From contig NZ_JADYVD010000001.1 in NCBI RefSeq assembly GCF_020193575.1, forward strand, positions 62,001 through 126,000: DNA of 64,000 nucleotides, given 5' to 3'. The notes beneath the pieces are model-generated. The model was not told where the DNA came from. It saw nothing but the letters and a program-made list of their open reading frames with translations, and ran no database searches. This document shows positions 1-7,479 of the stretch, in pieces. Each line of letters starts with the position of its first letter. Position 1 is the stretch's first letter. The DNA is from Ensifer sp. IC4062. GTDB taxonomy: Bacteria; Pseudomonadota; Alphaproteobacteria; Rhizobiales; Rhizobiaceae. The position numbers and the translations under genes were made by a program.

Positions 1-56
1 GCGAAGTGAATTCAAACATCATGCCGGACGGTGAATTCGCGAAACGTGCCTGTGCC

Positions 57-257
57 ATGTCCCGAGTTTTAATCATTATCGGACTTGTTATTGTCGCGGT
101 CGGCATTCTCTGGCCGTGGCTTACGCGCCTTGGTTTGGGCAGGCTGCCGGGCGATATTCTGATCCAGCGCGAGAATTTCACCATCTATATTCCGATTACC
201 ACCGGGCTACTTTTCAGTATTGCACTTTCCGCCATCCTCTGGCTCCTCAATCGTTAG
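57..257 (+). CDS. DUF2905 family small membrane protein
   Basis: A 66-residue protein with two hydrophobic segments (about residues 2-20 and 40-62) separated by a short Gly/Arg-rich loop containing GRLPGDI, the pattern of the DUF2905 family. Function is unknown; location is presumably the inner membrane. The reading frame opens 17 codons earlier at a GTG, but the ATG at 57 begins MSRVLIIIG, the usual family start, so I chose it. No strong ribosome binding site is visible. The gene stands alone before a convergent minus-strand pair. Confidence 0.75.
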   Translation: MSRVLIIIGLVIVAVGILWPWLTRLGLGRLPGDILIQRENFTIYIPITTGLLFSIALSAILWLLNR

Positions 258-388
258 GCGGCAATGTTGCCAAGCCTGTTTCGAAAGGCGGCGCGTCCGA
301 CGACACGGATTCGGGAGGCCCTTGTGCCGGCGGCGGGAACGCCGTCCGAACTCAGCACGAACAGTCTCACGCGCGATCATCAGCCCAT

Positions 389-721
389 TCATCGCTCCAC
401 CAGCGACTTGAGGCGTGCCAGAGCCTCGTCCCACTGCGCGGAAACTCTGTCGAGATACGATCGTGCCTGGATGATCGCTCCTGGTCGGTAGCCGAACTGG
501 CTTTCGCGGCCGACGCGGATGCTTGTGACGAGGCCGGCGCGCTCCAGCACGTGCAGGTGTTTGGTCACCGCCTGCCGCGTCAGCTTTGTGTCGGCCGAAA
601 GCATAGCGATCGATCGTGTCTGGCCGTCGCTGAGCTTTGTCAGGAGCGAGAGGCGGGTCGGGTCTCCGAGGGCGGCGAAGACCTCGACCGGGCCGGGATC
701 GGCAGGCTCAGGCTTCGACAT
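389..721 (-). CDS. ArsR-family winged-helix transcriptional regulator
   Basis: A 110-residue DNA-binding protein. Residues 8-90 form an ArsR-type winged helix: FAALGDPTRLSLLTKL is the family's first helix and LTRQAVTKHLHVLERAGLV is the recognition helix. No metal-binding cysteine pair is visible, so it is of the non-metal type that usually pairs with an SRPBCC protein. The start codon lies inside the 3' end of the upstream SRPBCC gene (14-nt overlap), so the two are almost certainly one translationally coupled operon. The frame could extend upstream, but only through the neighbour's coding sequence. It probably represses its own operon; the ligand is unknown. Confidence 0.85.
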   Translation of the reverse strand: MSKPEPADPGPVEVFAALGDPTRLSLLTKLSDGQTRSIAMLSADTKLTRQAVTKHLHVLERAGLVTSIRVGRESQFGYRPGAIIQARSYLDRVSAQWDEALARLKSLVER

Positions 722-1145
722 AGGCCTTGATGTTTCCCGCCTGGATCTCCCATCCGCTTTCATTGCCGCGCAAAGTTTCCATGCGGCGATCCTCTGGCAG
801 CGTTTCGAAGCCCGATTCGACGATGGTGAGACGCGTGCCATTCGCCGTCGGTTCGAGGCGGAATTCCACGAGCGTAGATGGCGATGTCGAAAGGTCGGTG
901 TCGTCGCCGTGCGGCCATCGGAAGGAAAACAGCGTCGGGGCCTCCATGCGTTCCGTCACCGAAGTCCATTTGGTGCCCTCATGGCCGGGATAAGTCATTT
1001 CGCCGGTCGTTTCCTGGCCGACGGCGAAGGGTGCGTCAAGCCTTACGCGGAACCATTCGCCGAACGCCGTGTGGTCCGTCAACGCATGCCAAACCTTTTC
1101 GATCGGCGCGTTGAGTTCGATGCTCTTCTGGATACGATCTGTCAT
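708..1145 (-). CDS. SRPBCC (AHSA1-like) domain protein
   Basis: A 145-residue single-domain protein. The N-terminal SIELNAPIEKVWHALTD and the central EMTYPGHEG, FSFRWP and LVEFRLEP segments are typical of the AHSA1/START-like SRPBCC fold, a hydrophobic-pocket domain. No enzymatic function can be assigned. It is the first gene of a minus-strand pair and its last 14 bases overlap the ArsR-type regulator, an arrangement common in proteobacteria where the regulator controls the SRPBCC gene. An ATG start follows a GGAGGTTG-like ribosome binding site on the minus strand. Confidence 0.85.
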   Translation of the reverse strand: MTDRIQKSIELNAPIEKVWHALTDHTAFGEWFRVRLDAPFAVGQETTGEMTYPGHEGTKWTSVTERMEAPTLFSFRWPHGDDTDLSTSPSTLVEFRLEPTANGTRLTIVESGFETLPEDRRMETLRGNESGWEIQAGNIKAYVEA

Positions 1146-1236
1146 GATGCAACCTCCTGGTTGCCAATATCCTTACAGGTCGAATCGAAAAAGGCAACCA
1201 AAAGGTTGCTTTCTATGGATTGCAGGACGAATGCGC

Positions 1237-1512
1237 TCAGTCGGTGGATTCGTCAGGCCGTACGGTCAGCCGGTTCTCGACGCTCGAAACGCCGATCACC
1301 GAGGCGGCGGCCTCTCCGGCGCAGCCAATGTCTGCCTCCTTGGCGACATTGCCCGAAAGCACGACCATTCCACCGAGCGCCATAACGGAAATTCCACTCG
1401 TGTCCACGAAAGTGGCGTATCGAATGAAGCGCAGCACCTTCTCGGCCAGATCGTCATCCTTGAGGTGGGGGTCGTCGTCCCGATGGGAATAAAAGGAATT
1501 GCCCGTCGACAT
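1237..1512 (-). CDS. BON domain protein
   Basis: A 91-residue protein whose residues 20-88 match a BON domain: a helix, then the strand GMVVLSGNVAKEAD, a helix, and the final VSSVENRLTV strand. BON domains are thought to bind phospholipid or other ligands; no signal peptide is visible, so a cytoplasmic place is likely. The ATG at 1512 is preceded by GAGGAA at good spacing; the longer open frame upstream runs into a RIME1 repeat and is not coding. Function otherwise unknown. Confidence 0.75.
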   Translation of the reverse strand: MSTGNSFYSHRDDDPHLKDDDLAEKVLRFIRYATFVDTSGISVMALGGMVVLSGNVAKEADIGCAGEAAASVIGVSSVENRLTVRPDESTD

Positions 1513-1592
1513 CAGCGTTTCCTCTGTCGTCTTTGAAAACGCTTGCGCGGGGCGAATGTTCCGCCGGCGGCGCCGGCAAGCGGGCCGCGATC

Positions 1593-1697
1593 TACTGCAT
1601 GTTTCGTTAAGTCGTATCCGATTTACGGAGAAAACATGCAGCAATTCAAAGTGCTACAACGTCCTTTGTGCGTCTGAACGGAAGCTCGGCGCTGTAA
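1593..1697 (+). repeat. RIME1-like intergenic repeat, copy 1
   Basis: About 105 bp with the two imperfect palindromes seen in all full copies in this window: an AT-richer left arm ending ACATGCAGCAATTCAAAG and a GC-rich right arm of the type CAGCGTCC...GCGCGTCT...GGCGCTGTA. It lies between the divergent BON and permease genes and is somewhat diverged. Name from memory of rhizobial RIME1. Confidence 0.75.
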
Positions 1698-1779
1698 GCC
1701 GCCGCCGCCTTCCTCCAATGCGCCCCTTGCCTCGGCCGATCGAACGGGTCTATGCCTCCAGTTCCACCCAAGGCGCACC

Positions 1780-2724
1780 ATGTCCGATATTTTCCTGAAT
1801 GTTCTCCCGATTTTCGTCCTGATCCTGACCGGCTGGCTGGTCGTGAGGCTCGGCTATTTGAAACCGGCTGTTGGCGATGCGCTCGGCGATTTTGTCTTTC
1901 GTGTCGCCGTGCCGGTCCTCTTGTTCCGCACGATTGCCGAAGCCGATTTCAAGGAAGGCTCGCCCTGGCCGCTTTGGGTCGCCTACTTTTCCGGTGTAGC
2001 CGTTACCTGGACGGTCGGCCATCTGGCGGCGACCTTTGCCTTTGGGCGCGACGCGCGCGTGGGGGTGCTCGCAGGCGTGTCCTCGGCCTTCGCCAACACC
2101 GTGTTCATAGGGCTGCCGCTGGTTTCGCGCGTGGTCGGCGAGGACGGGCTGGTGGCGCTGTCGATCCTGCTCTCGGTCCATCTGCCCGTCATGATGATCG
2201 CCGGCACCGTGCTGATGGAGCGTGCGGATCGGAAAACGAGCGGCAAGCCGGGACAAAGCCCTTTGAGGTTGCTTGCCGGTGTCGGACGCAATCTCGTTCG
2301 CAATCCGCTGGTGATCGGTCTCGCCTGCGGCGCGCTTTTTCATCTTCTTGACCAGCCGCTTGGCGGACCGGCGAAGGCCGTCGTCGATCAGCTCGCCGGT
2401 ACGGCGGCGCCGGCCGCACTGGTGTCGATCGGCATGGCGCTCGATAAATACGGTCTGGCCGGAAACACCGGGCTTGCGGCCGTCACCAGCACGTTGAAGC
2501 TGCTTGTATTACCCGGCGTCGTCTTCGGCGCCTGCCACATCCTGGGGCTGAACGACAGCTGGACGGCCGCGCTGGTGCTGACCTCCTCGGTGCCAACCGG
2601 CGTCAATGCCTGGCTGATCGCCAATCACTTCAACGTCGGTCATGCGCTCGCTTCCTCGACGATCACGCTGACGACGGCGCTGGGCGTGCTCAGCGTTTCG
2701 GCCTGGGCCTACCTGCTGATGTGA
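1780..2724 (+). CDS. AEC family transporter (auxin efflux carrier type)
   Basis: A 314-residue, strongly hydrophobic protein with about ten predicted membrane segments and the symmetrical layout of AEC/Mem_trans permeases. It starts MSDIFLNVLPIFVLILTGW and has the family's LGDFVFRVAVPVLLFRTIA segment after helix 2. The C-terminal half has the LTSSVPTGVNAWLIA signature. Such proteins export small organic acids or similar solutes; the substrate is unknown here. AAGG lies about 6 nt before the ATG. It is not in an obvious operon. Confidence 0.85.
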   Translation: MSDIFLNVLPIFVLILTGWLVVRLGYLKPAVGDALGDFVFRVAVPVLLFRTIAEADFKEGSPWPLWVAYFSGVAVTWTVGHLAATFAFGRDARVGVLAGVSSAFANTVFIGLPLVSRVVGEDGLVALSILLSVHLPVMMIAGTVLMERADRKTSGKPGQSPLRLLAGVGRNLVRNPLVIGLACGALFHLLDQPLGGPAKAVVDQLAGTAAPAALVSIGMALDKYGLAGNTGLAAVTSTLKLLVLPGVVFGACHILGLNDSWTAALVLTSSVPTGVNAWLIANHFNVGHALASSTITLTTALGVLSVSAWAYLLM

Positions 2725-2739
2725 CTATTGCGTGTTCCC

Positions 2740-2783
2740 ATGCAGCGTCCTTTGCGCGTCGCAAAGGACGCGCGGCGCTGTAG
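2740..2783 (+). repeat. Partial RIME1-like repeat (right palindrome only), copy 2
   Basis: Contains GCAGCGTCCTTTGCGCGTC followed by a complementary GACGCGCGGCGCTGTAG half; the left palindrome is missing. Lies between the convergent permease and cytochrome genes. Confidence 0.65.
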
Positions 2784-2790
2784 AAACGTA

Positions 2791-2815
2791 AAAACCCGGC
2801 CAGAGGCCGGGCTTT
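2791..2815. terminator. Bidirectional rho-independent terminator
   Basis: A 7-bp perfect CCCGGCC/GGCCGGG stem with an AGA loop, A-run on one side and CTTT on the other. It sits between the convergent permease and cytochrome genes and could serve both. Confidence 0.7.
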
Positions 2816-2841
2816 CCAAATCAAATCTGTTCCTTGACGAC

Positions 2842-3483
2842 TTAGTTCGCCGGTGCGGGTGCCGTAGCCTGGCCGTCCTGGGCGGCCTGTCCTTCCGCCG
2901 GCTGGGCTTCGCTCGAGCTGCCGGCTGCTGCCGGGTCCGGAAGCGGCGCCGGGCTATCGGCCTGCTCGCGCAGCCAGGCGATCAGGTTGGCGCGCTCGTC
3001 GCCCTTCTTGAGGCCGGCAAAGCCCATGGCCGTACCCGGCACATGCTTCTTCGGCGCTTCGAGGAAGAAGCTCAGGTGGTCATAGTCCCATACGACCTTG
3101 CCGCCTTCGGAGAAGGTTTGCATGCCGGCGGAGTAGGCGAAGCCCTCATGCGAGGCGACCGGGCGATTGACGATGCCCCAGAGGTTCGGGCCGACCTTGT
3201 TCGCCCCGCCCTTCTCCACGGTGTGACAGCTTGCGCATTTCTTGAAGACGGCCTCGCCGGCGGCAGCATCGGCCTTGGCAAGCAGCGGCGCGATCGGCTC
3301 GGACGTCGCTTCCCCGCCGGCCGTTTCTGCTTCACCGCCAGCCGGTTCCTCGGCGACGATAGCGAAACCTTCCTTCTCGGGAGCTTCGGAATGGAAAATG
3401 CCTTCCGATGCAATGGATACAGACATCAGAACGAAGACCGTACCCAGCAAGGCACCCATGCCCATGTTCACATATGAATTCAT
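2842..3483 (-). CDS. cycM: Membrane-anchored class I cytochrome c
   Basis: A 213-residue cytochrome. Residues 8-27 are an uncleaved-looking hydrophobic anchor, followed by an acidic linker. The haem site CASCH is at residues 83-87, KVGPNLWGI follows, and the probable Met ligand M153 lies in PGTAMGF, all typical of the CycM/c552-type electron carrier that feeds terminal oxidases from the periplasmic face. A Pro/Ala/Gln-rich low-complexity tail of about 35 residues follows the domain. The ATG at 3483 was chosen because the longer frame upstream runs antisense through kdsB. The symbol is by analogy to rhizobial CycM. Confidence 0.85.
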   Translation of the reverse strand: MNSYVNMGMGALLGTVFVLMSVSIASEGIFHSEAPEKEGFAIVAEEPAGGEAETAGGEATSEPIAPLLAKADAAAGEAVFKKCASCHTVEKGGANKVGPNLWGIVNRPVASHEGFAYSAGMQTFSEGGKVVWDYDHLSFFLEAPKKHVPGTAMGFAGLKKGDERANLIAWLREQADSPAPLPDPAAAGSSSEAQPAEGQAAQDGQATAPAPAN

Positions 3484-3639
3484 CTGCAAACGCTCCCTTT
3501 GCCACCGGCGTAAACAAAAACCCGGCCCATCTTGAAATCGCGCGGAACCTATGTCTTTTGGCTCTGCGTTGCAACAGAGATTATCGACCCTGAAGTGAGA
3601 CTTTTTGACACTTTCAGTGGCGTTTTTTAAGGCTGGACG

Positions 3640-4392
3640 ATGAATCACGGAAATTCTGGCAAAGCTCTCGTGCTCATTCCGGCGCGGATGGCGTCCACGC
3701 GCCTGCCCGGCAAGCCGCTCGCCGACATCTGCGGCCTTCCGATGATCGTGCAGGTGGCCAAACGGGCGGCCGAGGCGGATGTCGGCCGAATCGTCGTCGC
3801 CGTCGACCATCGCGACGTCTTCGAAGCGGTCAGCGATGCCGGCTTCGAGGCGATCATGACGCGGGTCGACCATCAGTCCGGCTCGGACCGCATCCATGAG
3901 GCCCTGCTGAAGGCGGATCCTCACGGCGAGGCGGGGGTCGTGATCAACGTGCAGGGCGACCTGCCGACGATCGAGCCCGGACCGATCCGCGCGGCGCTGA
4001 AACCCCTCGATAACGCTGCGACCGATATCGCGACGCTGACCGTCGAGATCACTGACGAACACGAAAAGACCAACCCCAATGTCGTGAAAGTCGTGGGCTC
4101 GCCGCTTTCCGAGAGCCGTTTGCGTGCACTCTATTTCACCCGCGCCACCGCACCGCACGGGGCTGGGCCGCTCTATCACCACATCGGCCTTTATGCCTAT
4201 CGACGCAAGGCGCTCGAAACCTTCGTATCGTTGAAGCCTTCGGTCCTGGAAAAGCGGGAGTCGCTTGAGCAATTGCGGGCGCTCGAAGCCGGGATGCGCA
4301 TCGACGTCGAGATTGTCAATTCGGTCCCTCTCGGGGTCGATACGGCCGAGGACCTCGATAAGGCCCGTCGCATTCTCTCCGTGAAAGCCTGA
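3640..4392 (+). CDS. kdsB: 3-deoxy-manno-octulosonate cytidylyltransferase
   Basis: A 250-residue enzyme that joins CTP and KDO to give CMP-KDO, the activated sugar for lipopolysaccharide inner-core synthesis in the cytoplasm. The nucleotide-binding N-terminus [15 protein letters not shown] (residues 13-27), [18 protein letters not shown] and [11 protein letters not shown] are the KdsB hallmarks. Length matches the family. It lies divergently from the cytochrome gene and 14 bp before pheA on the same strand, so the two are likely cotranscribed. Confidence 0.95.
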   Translation: MNHGNSGKALVLIPARMASTRLPGKPLADICGLPMIVQVAKRAAEADVGRIVVAVDHRDVFEAVSDAGFEAIMTRVDHQSGSDRIHEALLKADPHGEAGVVINVQGDLPTIEPGPIRAALKPLDNAATDIATLTVEITDEHEKTNPNVVKVVGSPLSESRLRALYFTRATAPHGAGPLYHHIGLYAYRRKALETFVSLKPSVLEKRESLEQLRALEAGMRIDVEIVNSVPLGVDTAEDLDKARRILSVKA

Positions 4393-4406
4393 GAAGGAAT
4401 TCGAAA

Positions 4407-5261
4407 GTGACTGTCAAGACCAACAGGATCTCCTTCCAGGGCGACTTCGGCGCCAATTCCGACATGGCCTGCCGCGACATGTTTCCGTCGATGGATCCGC
4501 TGCCGTGCCAAACCTTCGAGGATGCCTTCGTGGCGGTGGAGAATGGCGATGCCGATCTTGCCATGATTCCGATCGAAAACACGATCGCCGGGCGCGTCGC
4601 CGACATCCATCACCTGTTGCCGGAATCACGCCTGCACATTGTCGGCGAATACTTCATGCCGATTCGCTTCCAGCTGATGGTGCTGCCCGGCGTCTCGCAT
4701 GACGAGATCCGCACGGTGCACAGCCATATCCACGCGCTGGGCCAATGCCGCAAGATCGTTCGCGCCAATGGCTGGAAGCCGGTGGTGGCGGGCGACACGG
4801 CCGGTGCCGCCAAGCTTGTCAAGGAAACGGGCGACCGTTCCATGGCGGCGCTCGCCCCGCGCCTGGCCGCCGACCTTTACGGGCTCGATATCATCGCCGA
4901 AAACGTCGAGGACACGGACAGCAACGTCACGCGCTTCGTCGTGCTTTCGCGCGAAGAGCAGCGCATCGTCCGGAGCTCGGACGATGAATTGATCATCACC
5001 ACTTTTGTTTTCAACGTGCGCAACATTCCGGCTGCGCTCTATAAGGCCATGGGCGGCTTCGCCACCAACGGCATCAATATGACAAAGCTCGAGAGCTATC
5101 AGCTCGGCGGCAAGTTCGTCGCAACCCAATTCTATGCCGATATCGAAGGCCACCCCGATGACGCGCCGGTCCGCCATGCAATGGACGAGCTGCGCTTTTT
5201 CTCGGAGAAGGTGCGCATCCTCGGCACCTACCGCGCGCATCCGATGCGCGGTGTCCTCTGA
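4407..5261 (+). CDS. pheA: Prephenate dehydratase
   Basis: A 284-residue monofunctional prephenate dehydratase (prephenate to phenylpyruvate, phenylalanine synthesis). The catalytic domain covers residues 7-180 with PIENTIAG (55-62), the SHIHALGQC segment and the TRF motif at 175-177. An ACT regulatory domain follows (about 195-280). Where many homologues have an ESRP effector motif, this has [10 protein letters not shown] (226-235), so the Phe-binding loop is changed. The start is GTG at 4407 behind GAGAAGGAATTC. There is no chorismate mutase domain. Confidence 0.93.
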   Translation: MTVKTNRISFQGDFGANSDMACRDMFPSMDPLPCQTFEDAFVAVENGDADLAMIPIENTIAGRVADIHHLLPESRLHIVGEYFMPIRFQLMVLPGVSHDEIRTVHSHIHALGQCRKIVRANGWKPVVAGDTAGAAKLVKETGDRSMAALAPRLAADLYGLDIIAENVEDTDSNVTRFVVLSREEQRIVRSSDDELIITTFVFNVRNIPAALYKAMGGFATNGINMTKLESYQLGGKFVATQFYADIEGHPDDAPVRHAMDELRFFSEKVRILGTYRAHPMRGVL

Positions 5262-5419
5262 ACGGGGCGATAACGCCGTCACCGTGATGTGACCCGTCCG
5301 GGATCTTGGCAACCGAATCCACAGCGGAAAAAATGGCGGAATTTCGTTAACTGGCTATTCGTTTGGCGCATGCCTAATTTGCAATCATGGAACTACTTAA
5401 ATCTTGGGCAAATCCCTAT

Positions 5420-5433
5420 TTGACGTCCGTCAA
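5420..5433. promoter_or_regulatory. Perfect inverted repeat before DUF1127 gene
   Basis: TTGACG-TC-CGTCAA, a perfect 6+2+6 palindrome, lies 17 bp before the ATG of the 45-residue gene and just before its GGAG ribosome binding site. It could be an operator or a small mRNA hairpin over the leader; no regulator is identified. Confidence 0.4.
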
Positions 5434-5450
5434 GATATGGAGTGTCAAAG

Positions 5451-5588
5451 ATGAAGATCCGCCAGAAGATCATGGAATACGCAAAGCTGCGCCGCGCTGT
5501 TCGCGAGCTGAACGCTCTCGACGATCATGTGCTGAGCGACATCGGTATTTCCCGTTCTCAGATCCAGGCCGCCGTTTACGGCCGCTAA
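5451..5588 (+). CDS. DUF1127 small protein
   Basis: A 45-residue, Arg/Leu-rich protein that is almost entirely a DUF1127 (YjiS-like) domain: RRAVRELNALDDHVLSDIGI at residues 15-34 is the family core, followed by SRSQIQAAVYGR. Short DUF1127 proteins in rhizobia and agrobacteria are abundant and have been tied to RNA binding and to phosphate/carbon metabolism. GGAG lies 8 nt before the ATG. The unit is compact: an inverted repeat before it, and a strong terminator about 60 bp after the stop. Easy to miss because of its size. Confidence 0.85.
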   Translation: MKIRQKIMEYAKLRRAVRELNALDDHVLSDIGISRSQIQAAVYGR

Positions 5589-5596
5589 AAGTCCCT

Positions 5597-5637
5597 CAGC
5601 GATGTTCGCGCGTCTTGAAAGATGCGCGGCGCTGTTA
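5597..5637 (+). repeat. Partial RIME1-like repeat (right palindrome), copy 3
   Basis: CAGCGATGTTCGCGCGTCT followed by a diverged GATGCGCGGCGCTG half. Only the GC-rich right palindrome is present, directly after the DUF1127 stop. Confidence 0.5.
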
Positions 5638-5644
5638 CGTCTTC

Positions 5645-5684
5645 CGCACCCCGCCGGCTTCCCGTGCGGGGTGCGAGCGTTTTT
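5645..5684 (+). terminator. Rho-independent terminator after DUF1127 gene
   Basis: CGCACCCCGC and GCGGGGTGCG form a perfect 10-bp stem, followed by AGCG and five T. One of the strongest terminators in the window. Confidence 0.8.
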
Positions 5685-5742
5685 GTGCACAGCATTGTCC
5701 GTGCGGCGCCGGAGGACCCACTGCGCATTTGGGCGAAATTTG

Positions 5743-5832
5743 TCAGTCGTCGTAAAGGCAGACCCTAAGACGATGCCCGTCGGGGTCGAGGGCGACGAAT
5801 GTCGGTCCGAAATCCATTTTCGTCAGAACCGA
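5743..5832 (-). pseudogene. 3' remnant of a VOC/glyoxalase-family gene
   Basis: On the minus strand, immediately after and in the same frame as the nudC stop codon, about 29 codons follow before the next stop. They include DFGPTFVALDPDGHRLRV, which resembles the last strand of VOC (glyoxalase/bleomycin-resistance) proteins. No start codon with a ribosome binding site and no upstream part of such a gene is present, so this looks like a leftover 3' end. It could also be a read-through extension of NudC. Confidence 0.5.
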
Positions 5833-6813
5833 TCAGCTCCGCTCGGACCAGGCCAGCCAGTCGCGCATCAACCGGTGGGCAATCGCTCCCTTTGGCGGCG
5901 GAATGTGTTCGTCGCCAGTGTCGGCTACGCCGGTCGTGCGTTCTAACATCGCTTCGGTCTCTGCGCGTGAGAACCAGCGGACGTCTTCGAGCTCCTGTTC
6001 GTCGCGTTTGATGACCGTCGATTTGGCCTCAGCGTAGCAGCCGATCATCAGCGAATGCGGCAGCGGCCAGGGCTGCGAGGCATGGTAGCGAACCCGGCCG
6101 ACGCGGATACCCGATTCCTCCTGCGTTTCCCGGCGCACGGCGTTTTCGATCGTCTCGCCCGGTTCGACGAAGCCGGCGAGGCAGGAGTACATGCCCGGAG
6201 GGAAATGCGGGCTGCGCCCGAGCAGACAGAGATCGCGCTCGAGATCGATCGTCAGCATGATGACGACGGGGTCCGTGCGGGGAAAGACCATGTGGTTGCA
6301 GGCCGTGCACACGCGCCGGTAACCGCCCGCAGCACCATCCATCGGTCCGCCACAACGGCCGCAGAACCGGTTGTTGGCGTTCCAGACGATCAGGCTGGAG
6401 CCTTGCGCAAACTGGCCGAGCAGTTCCTCCGGCAGCATCTGCTGGCGGTAGAGCGTTCGCGCGTCGGCGATCTTGAAGGGCTCGGGCAAGGTCTCTTCCG
6501 TGAGCCCCGATGGCACGGCAAGCCGCGGCTCGCCGTTCGGCAGATAACCGAGGAGGATCGCCTCGTCGAGCGCCGGTTCGAGGCCTTCGAGCTCATAGGG
6601 TGCGAAGAGCGGGTCGATGATCTTCTCATCGTGCTTGACGATCAGCTTCGCGCCGGAAAAGGCGAGGAAATGCGCGCCCGGATGCCTTGACGCCACCTCC
6701 ACACAATCGTCGGGACGGTGCTCGGATTGGCGGTCCAGGTGATTTTCCGCAAAGGCGACGAGGGTGCTCGGCTCCGGATGCGGGCTTCGAAGGTCAAAGA
6801 TCGATATCGTCAT
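5833..6813 (-). CDS. nudC: NAD+ diphosphatase / NAD-capped RNA decapping Nudix enzyme
   Basis: A 326-residue NudC. The zinc ribbon uses C151, C154, C169 and C172 (CGRCG...CTAC). The Nudix box runs from G214 to I236 with REXXEE as RETQEE, and the family-specific SQPWPLPHS follows at 246-254. The enzyme hydrolyses NAD(H) to NMN(H) and AMP and can remove NAD caps from RNA. Its ATG is 2 bp after the stop of the HIT-family gene, so both form a minus-strand operon. After its TGA stop the same frame continues into a VOC-like remnant. Confidence 0.95.
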   Translation of the reverse strand: MTISIFDLRSPHPEPSTLVAFAENHLDRQSEHRPDDCVEVASRHPGAHFLAFSGAKLIVKHDEKIIDPLFAPYELEGLEPALDEAILLGYLPNGEPRLAVPSGLTEETLPEPFKIADARTLYRQQMLPEELLGQFAQGSSLIVWNANNRFCGRCGGPMDGAAGGYRRVCTACNHMVFPRTDPVVIMLTIDLERDLCLLGRSPHFPPGMYSCLAGFVEPGETIENAVRRETQEESGIRVGRVRYHASQPWPLPHSLMIGCYAEAKSTVIKRDEQELEDVRWFSRAETEAMLERTTGVADTGDEHIPPPKGAIAHRLMRDWLAWSERS

Positions 6814-6815
6814 CT

Positions 6816-7220
6816 TCAGAGATTTTCCAGAATACGTGCTGCGAATACCTGCTGCTCGTCACTCGGCCACGGCTCGGCCTTGCCGAACCCCCACACCGGC
6901 CCCGGCCAGTTCGGATCGCCTTCTCGGCGAGCTATGATATGAACATGAAGCTGACGGACGATATTGCCGAGCGCGCCAATATTGATCTTGTCGGCGCCGG
7001 TGACCTTCTTAAGCGCGGTTGCCACAATGTTGATCTCGAAGGTCAGCATCGTCTGATCAAGGGGCGTCAGCTCGAAAATCTCGGAAACGTCCGGGCGCTG
7101 GGGAATGAGGATCAGCCACGGCCAACGGCGGTCGTTCATCAGGCGCAACTGGCATAGCCCGATCGAGGCGATCGGGATGCCGTCGCGCTGAAGTCGCTCG
7201 TCAAGAGGGAAGGTCGTCAA
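6816..7220 (-). CDS. HIT family protein
   Basis: A 134-residue histidine-triad nucleotide-binding protein. The signature reads QLHVHIIAR near residue 92: the last two histidines of the H-x-H-x-H triad are kept but the first is Gln. Such HIT proteins hydrolyse dinucleoside polyphosphates or nucleotide adducts. The start is TTG at 7220; AGGAG lies about 7 nt before it and there is no nearby ATG. It is the first gene of an operon with nudC, which fits nucleotide clean-up. Confidence 0.85.
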   Translation of the reverse strand: MTTFPLDERLQRDGIPIASIGLCQLRLMNDRRWPWLILIPQRPDVSEIFELTPLDQTMLTFEINIVATALKKVTGADKINIGALGNIVRQLHVHIIARREGDPNWPGPVWGFGKAEPWPSDEQQVFAARILENL

Positions 7221-7290
7221 CAGATTCTCCTAGCAGTCGGGCGGATTCGCCTTGTTTTGCATATCGATACCAGTTTTTTGACGCCTTGGC

Positions 7291-7319
7291 TTGCATTTGC
7301 TTCAGATATTGCCGATATG
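7291..7319 (+). promoter_or_regulatory. Predicted sigma70-type promoter for SRP RNA
   Basis: CTTGCA, 17-bp spacer, CGATAT, ending 6 bp before the predicted 5' end of the SRP RNA. This fits the rhizobial CTTGAC-N17-CTATAT consensus in 9 of 12 positions. Confidence 0.55.
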
Positions 7320-7325
7320 GAGGCC

Positions 7326-7422
7326 GGGAGGTTGGTGGTGGACGAGCCACTCGCCAACCGGGTCAGGTCCGGAAGGAAGCAGCCCTAACGAGCCCCGGCA
7401 CGGGTCATCGTGCCAGCCTCCC
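7326..7422 (+). ncRNA. ffs: Signal recognition particle RNA (4.5S, small bacterial type)
   Basis: About 97 nt. The universally conserved apical domain is plain: GGTCAGGTCCGGAAGGAAGC followed by AGCCC. The 5' GGGAGG pairs with 3' CCTCCC to close the long helix. The RNA binds Ffh to target nascent membrane proteins. It lies directly before dnaX, a common bacterial arrangement. It is overlapped by a longer open frame of dnaX that is not coding here. Confidence 0.95.
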
Positions 7423-7479
7423 ACCTTATCTTCGTATCTCCGTCCTGTCGGGACAAGAGTTCGAGCAGCGGCAGGGTCG

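Noticed and set aside
116-730. A 204-codon plus-strand frame over the ArsR/SRPBCC pair
   Set aside because: Antisense to the ArsR gene, no domain, Ser/Arg/His-rich.
3605-3633. TTGACA-N17-TAAGGC as a kdsB promoter
   Set aside because: The -10 box is poor and would end 6 bp before the ATG, leaving no room for a ribosome binding site.
3484-4272. N-terminal extension of the cytochrome c frame through kdsB
   Set aside because: The frame is open only because it is antisense to kdsB; the cytochrome begins naturally with its membrane anchor at 3483.
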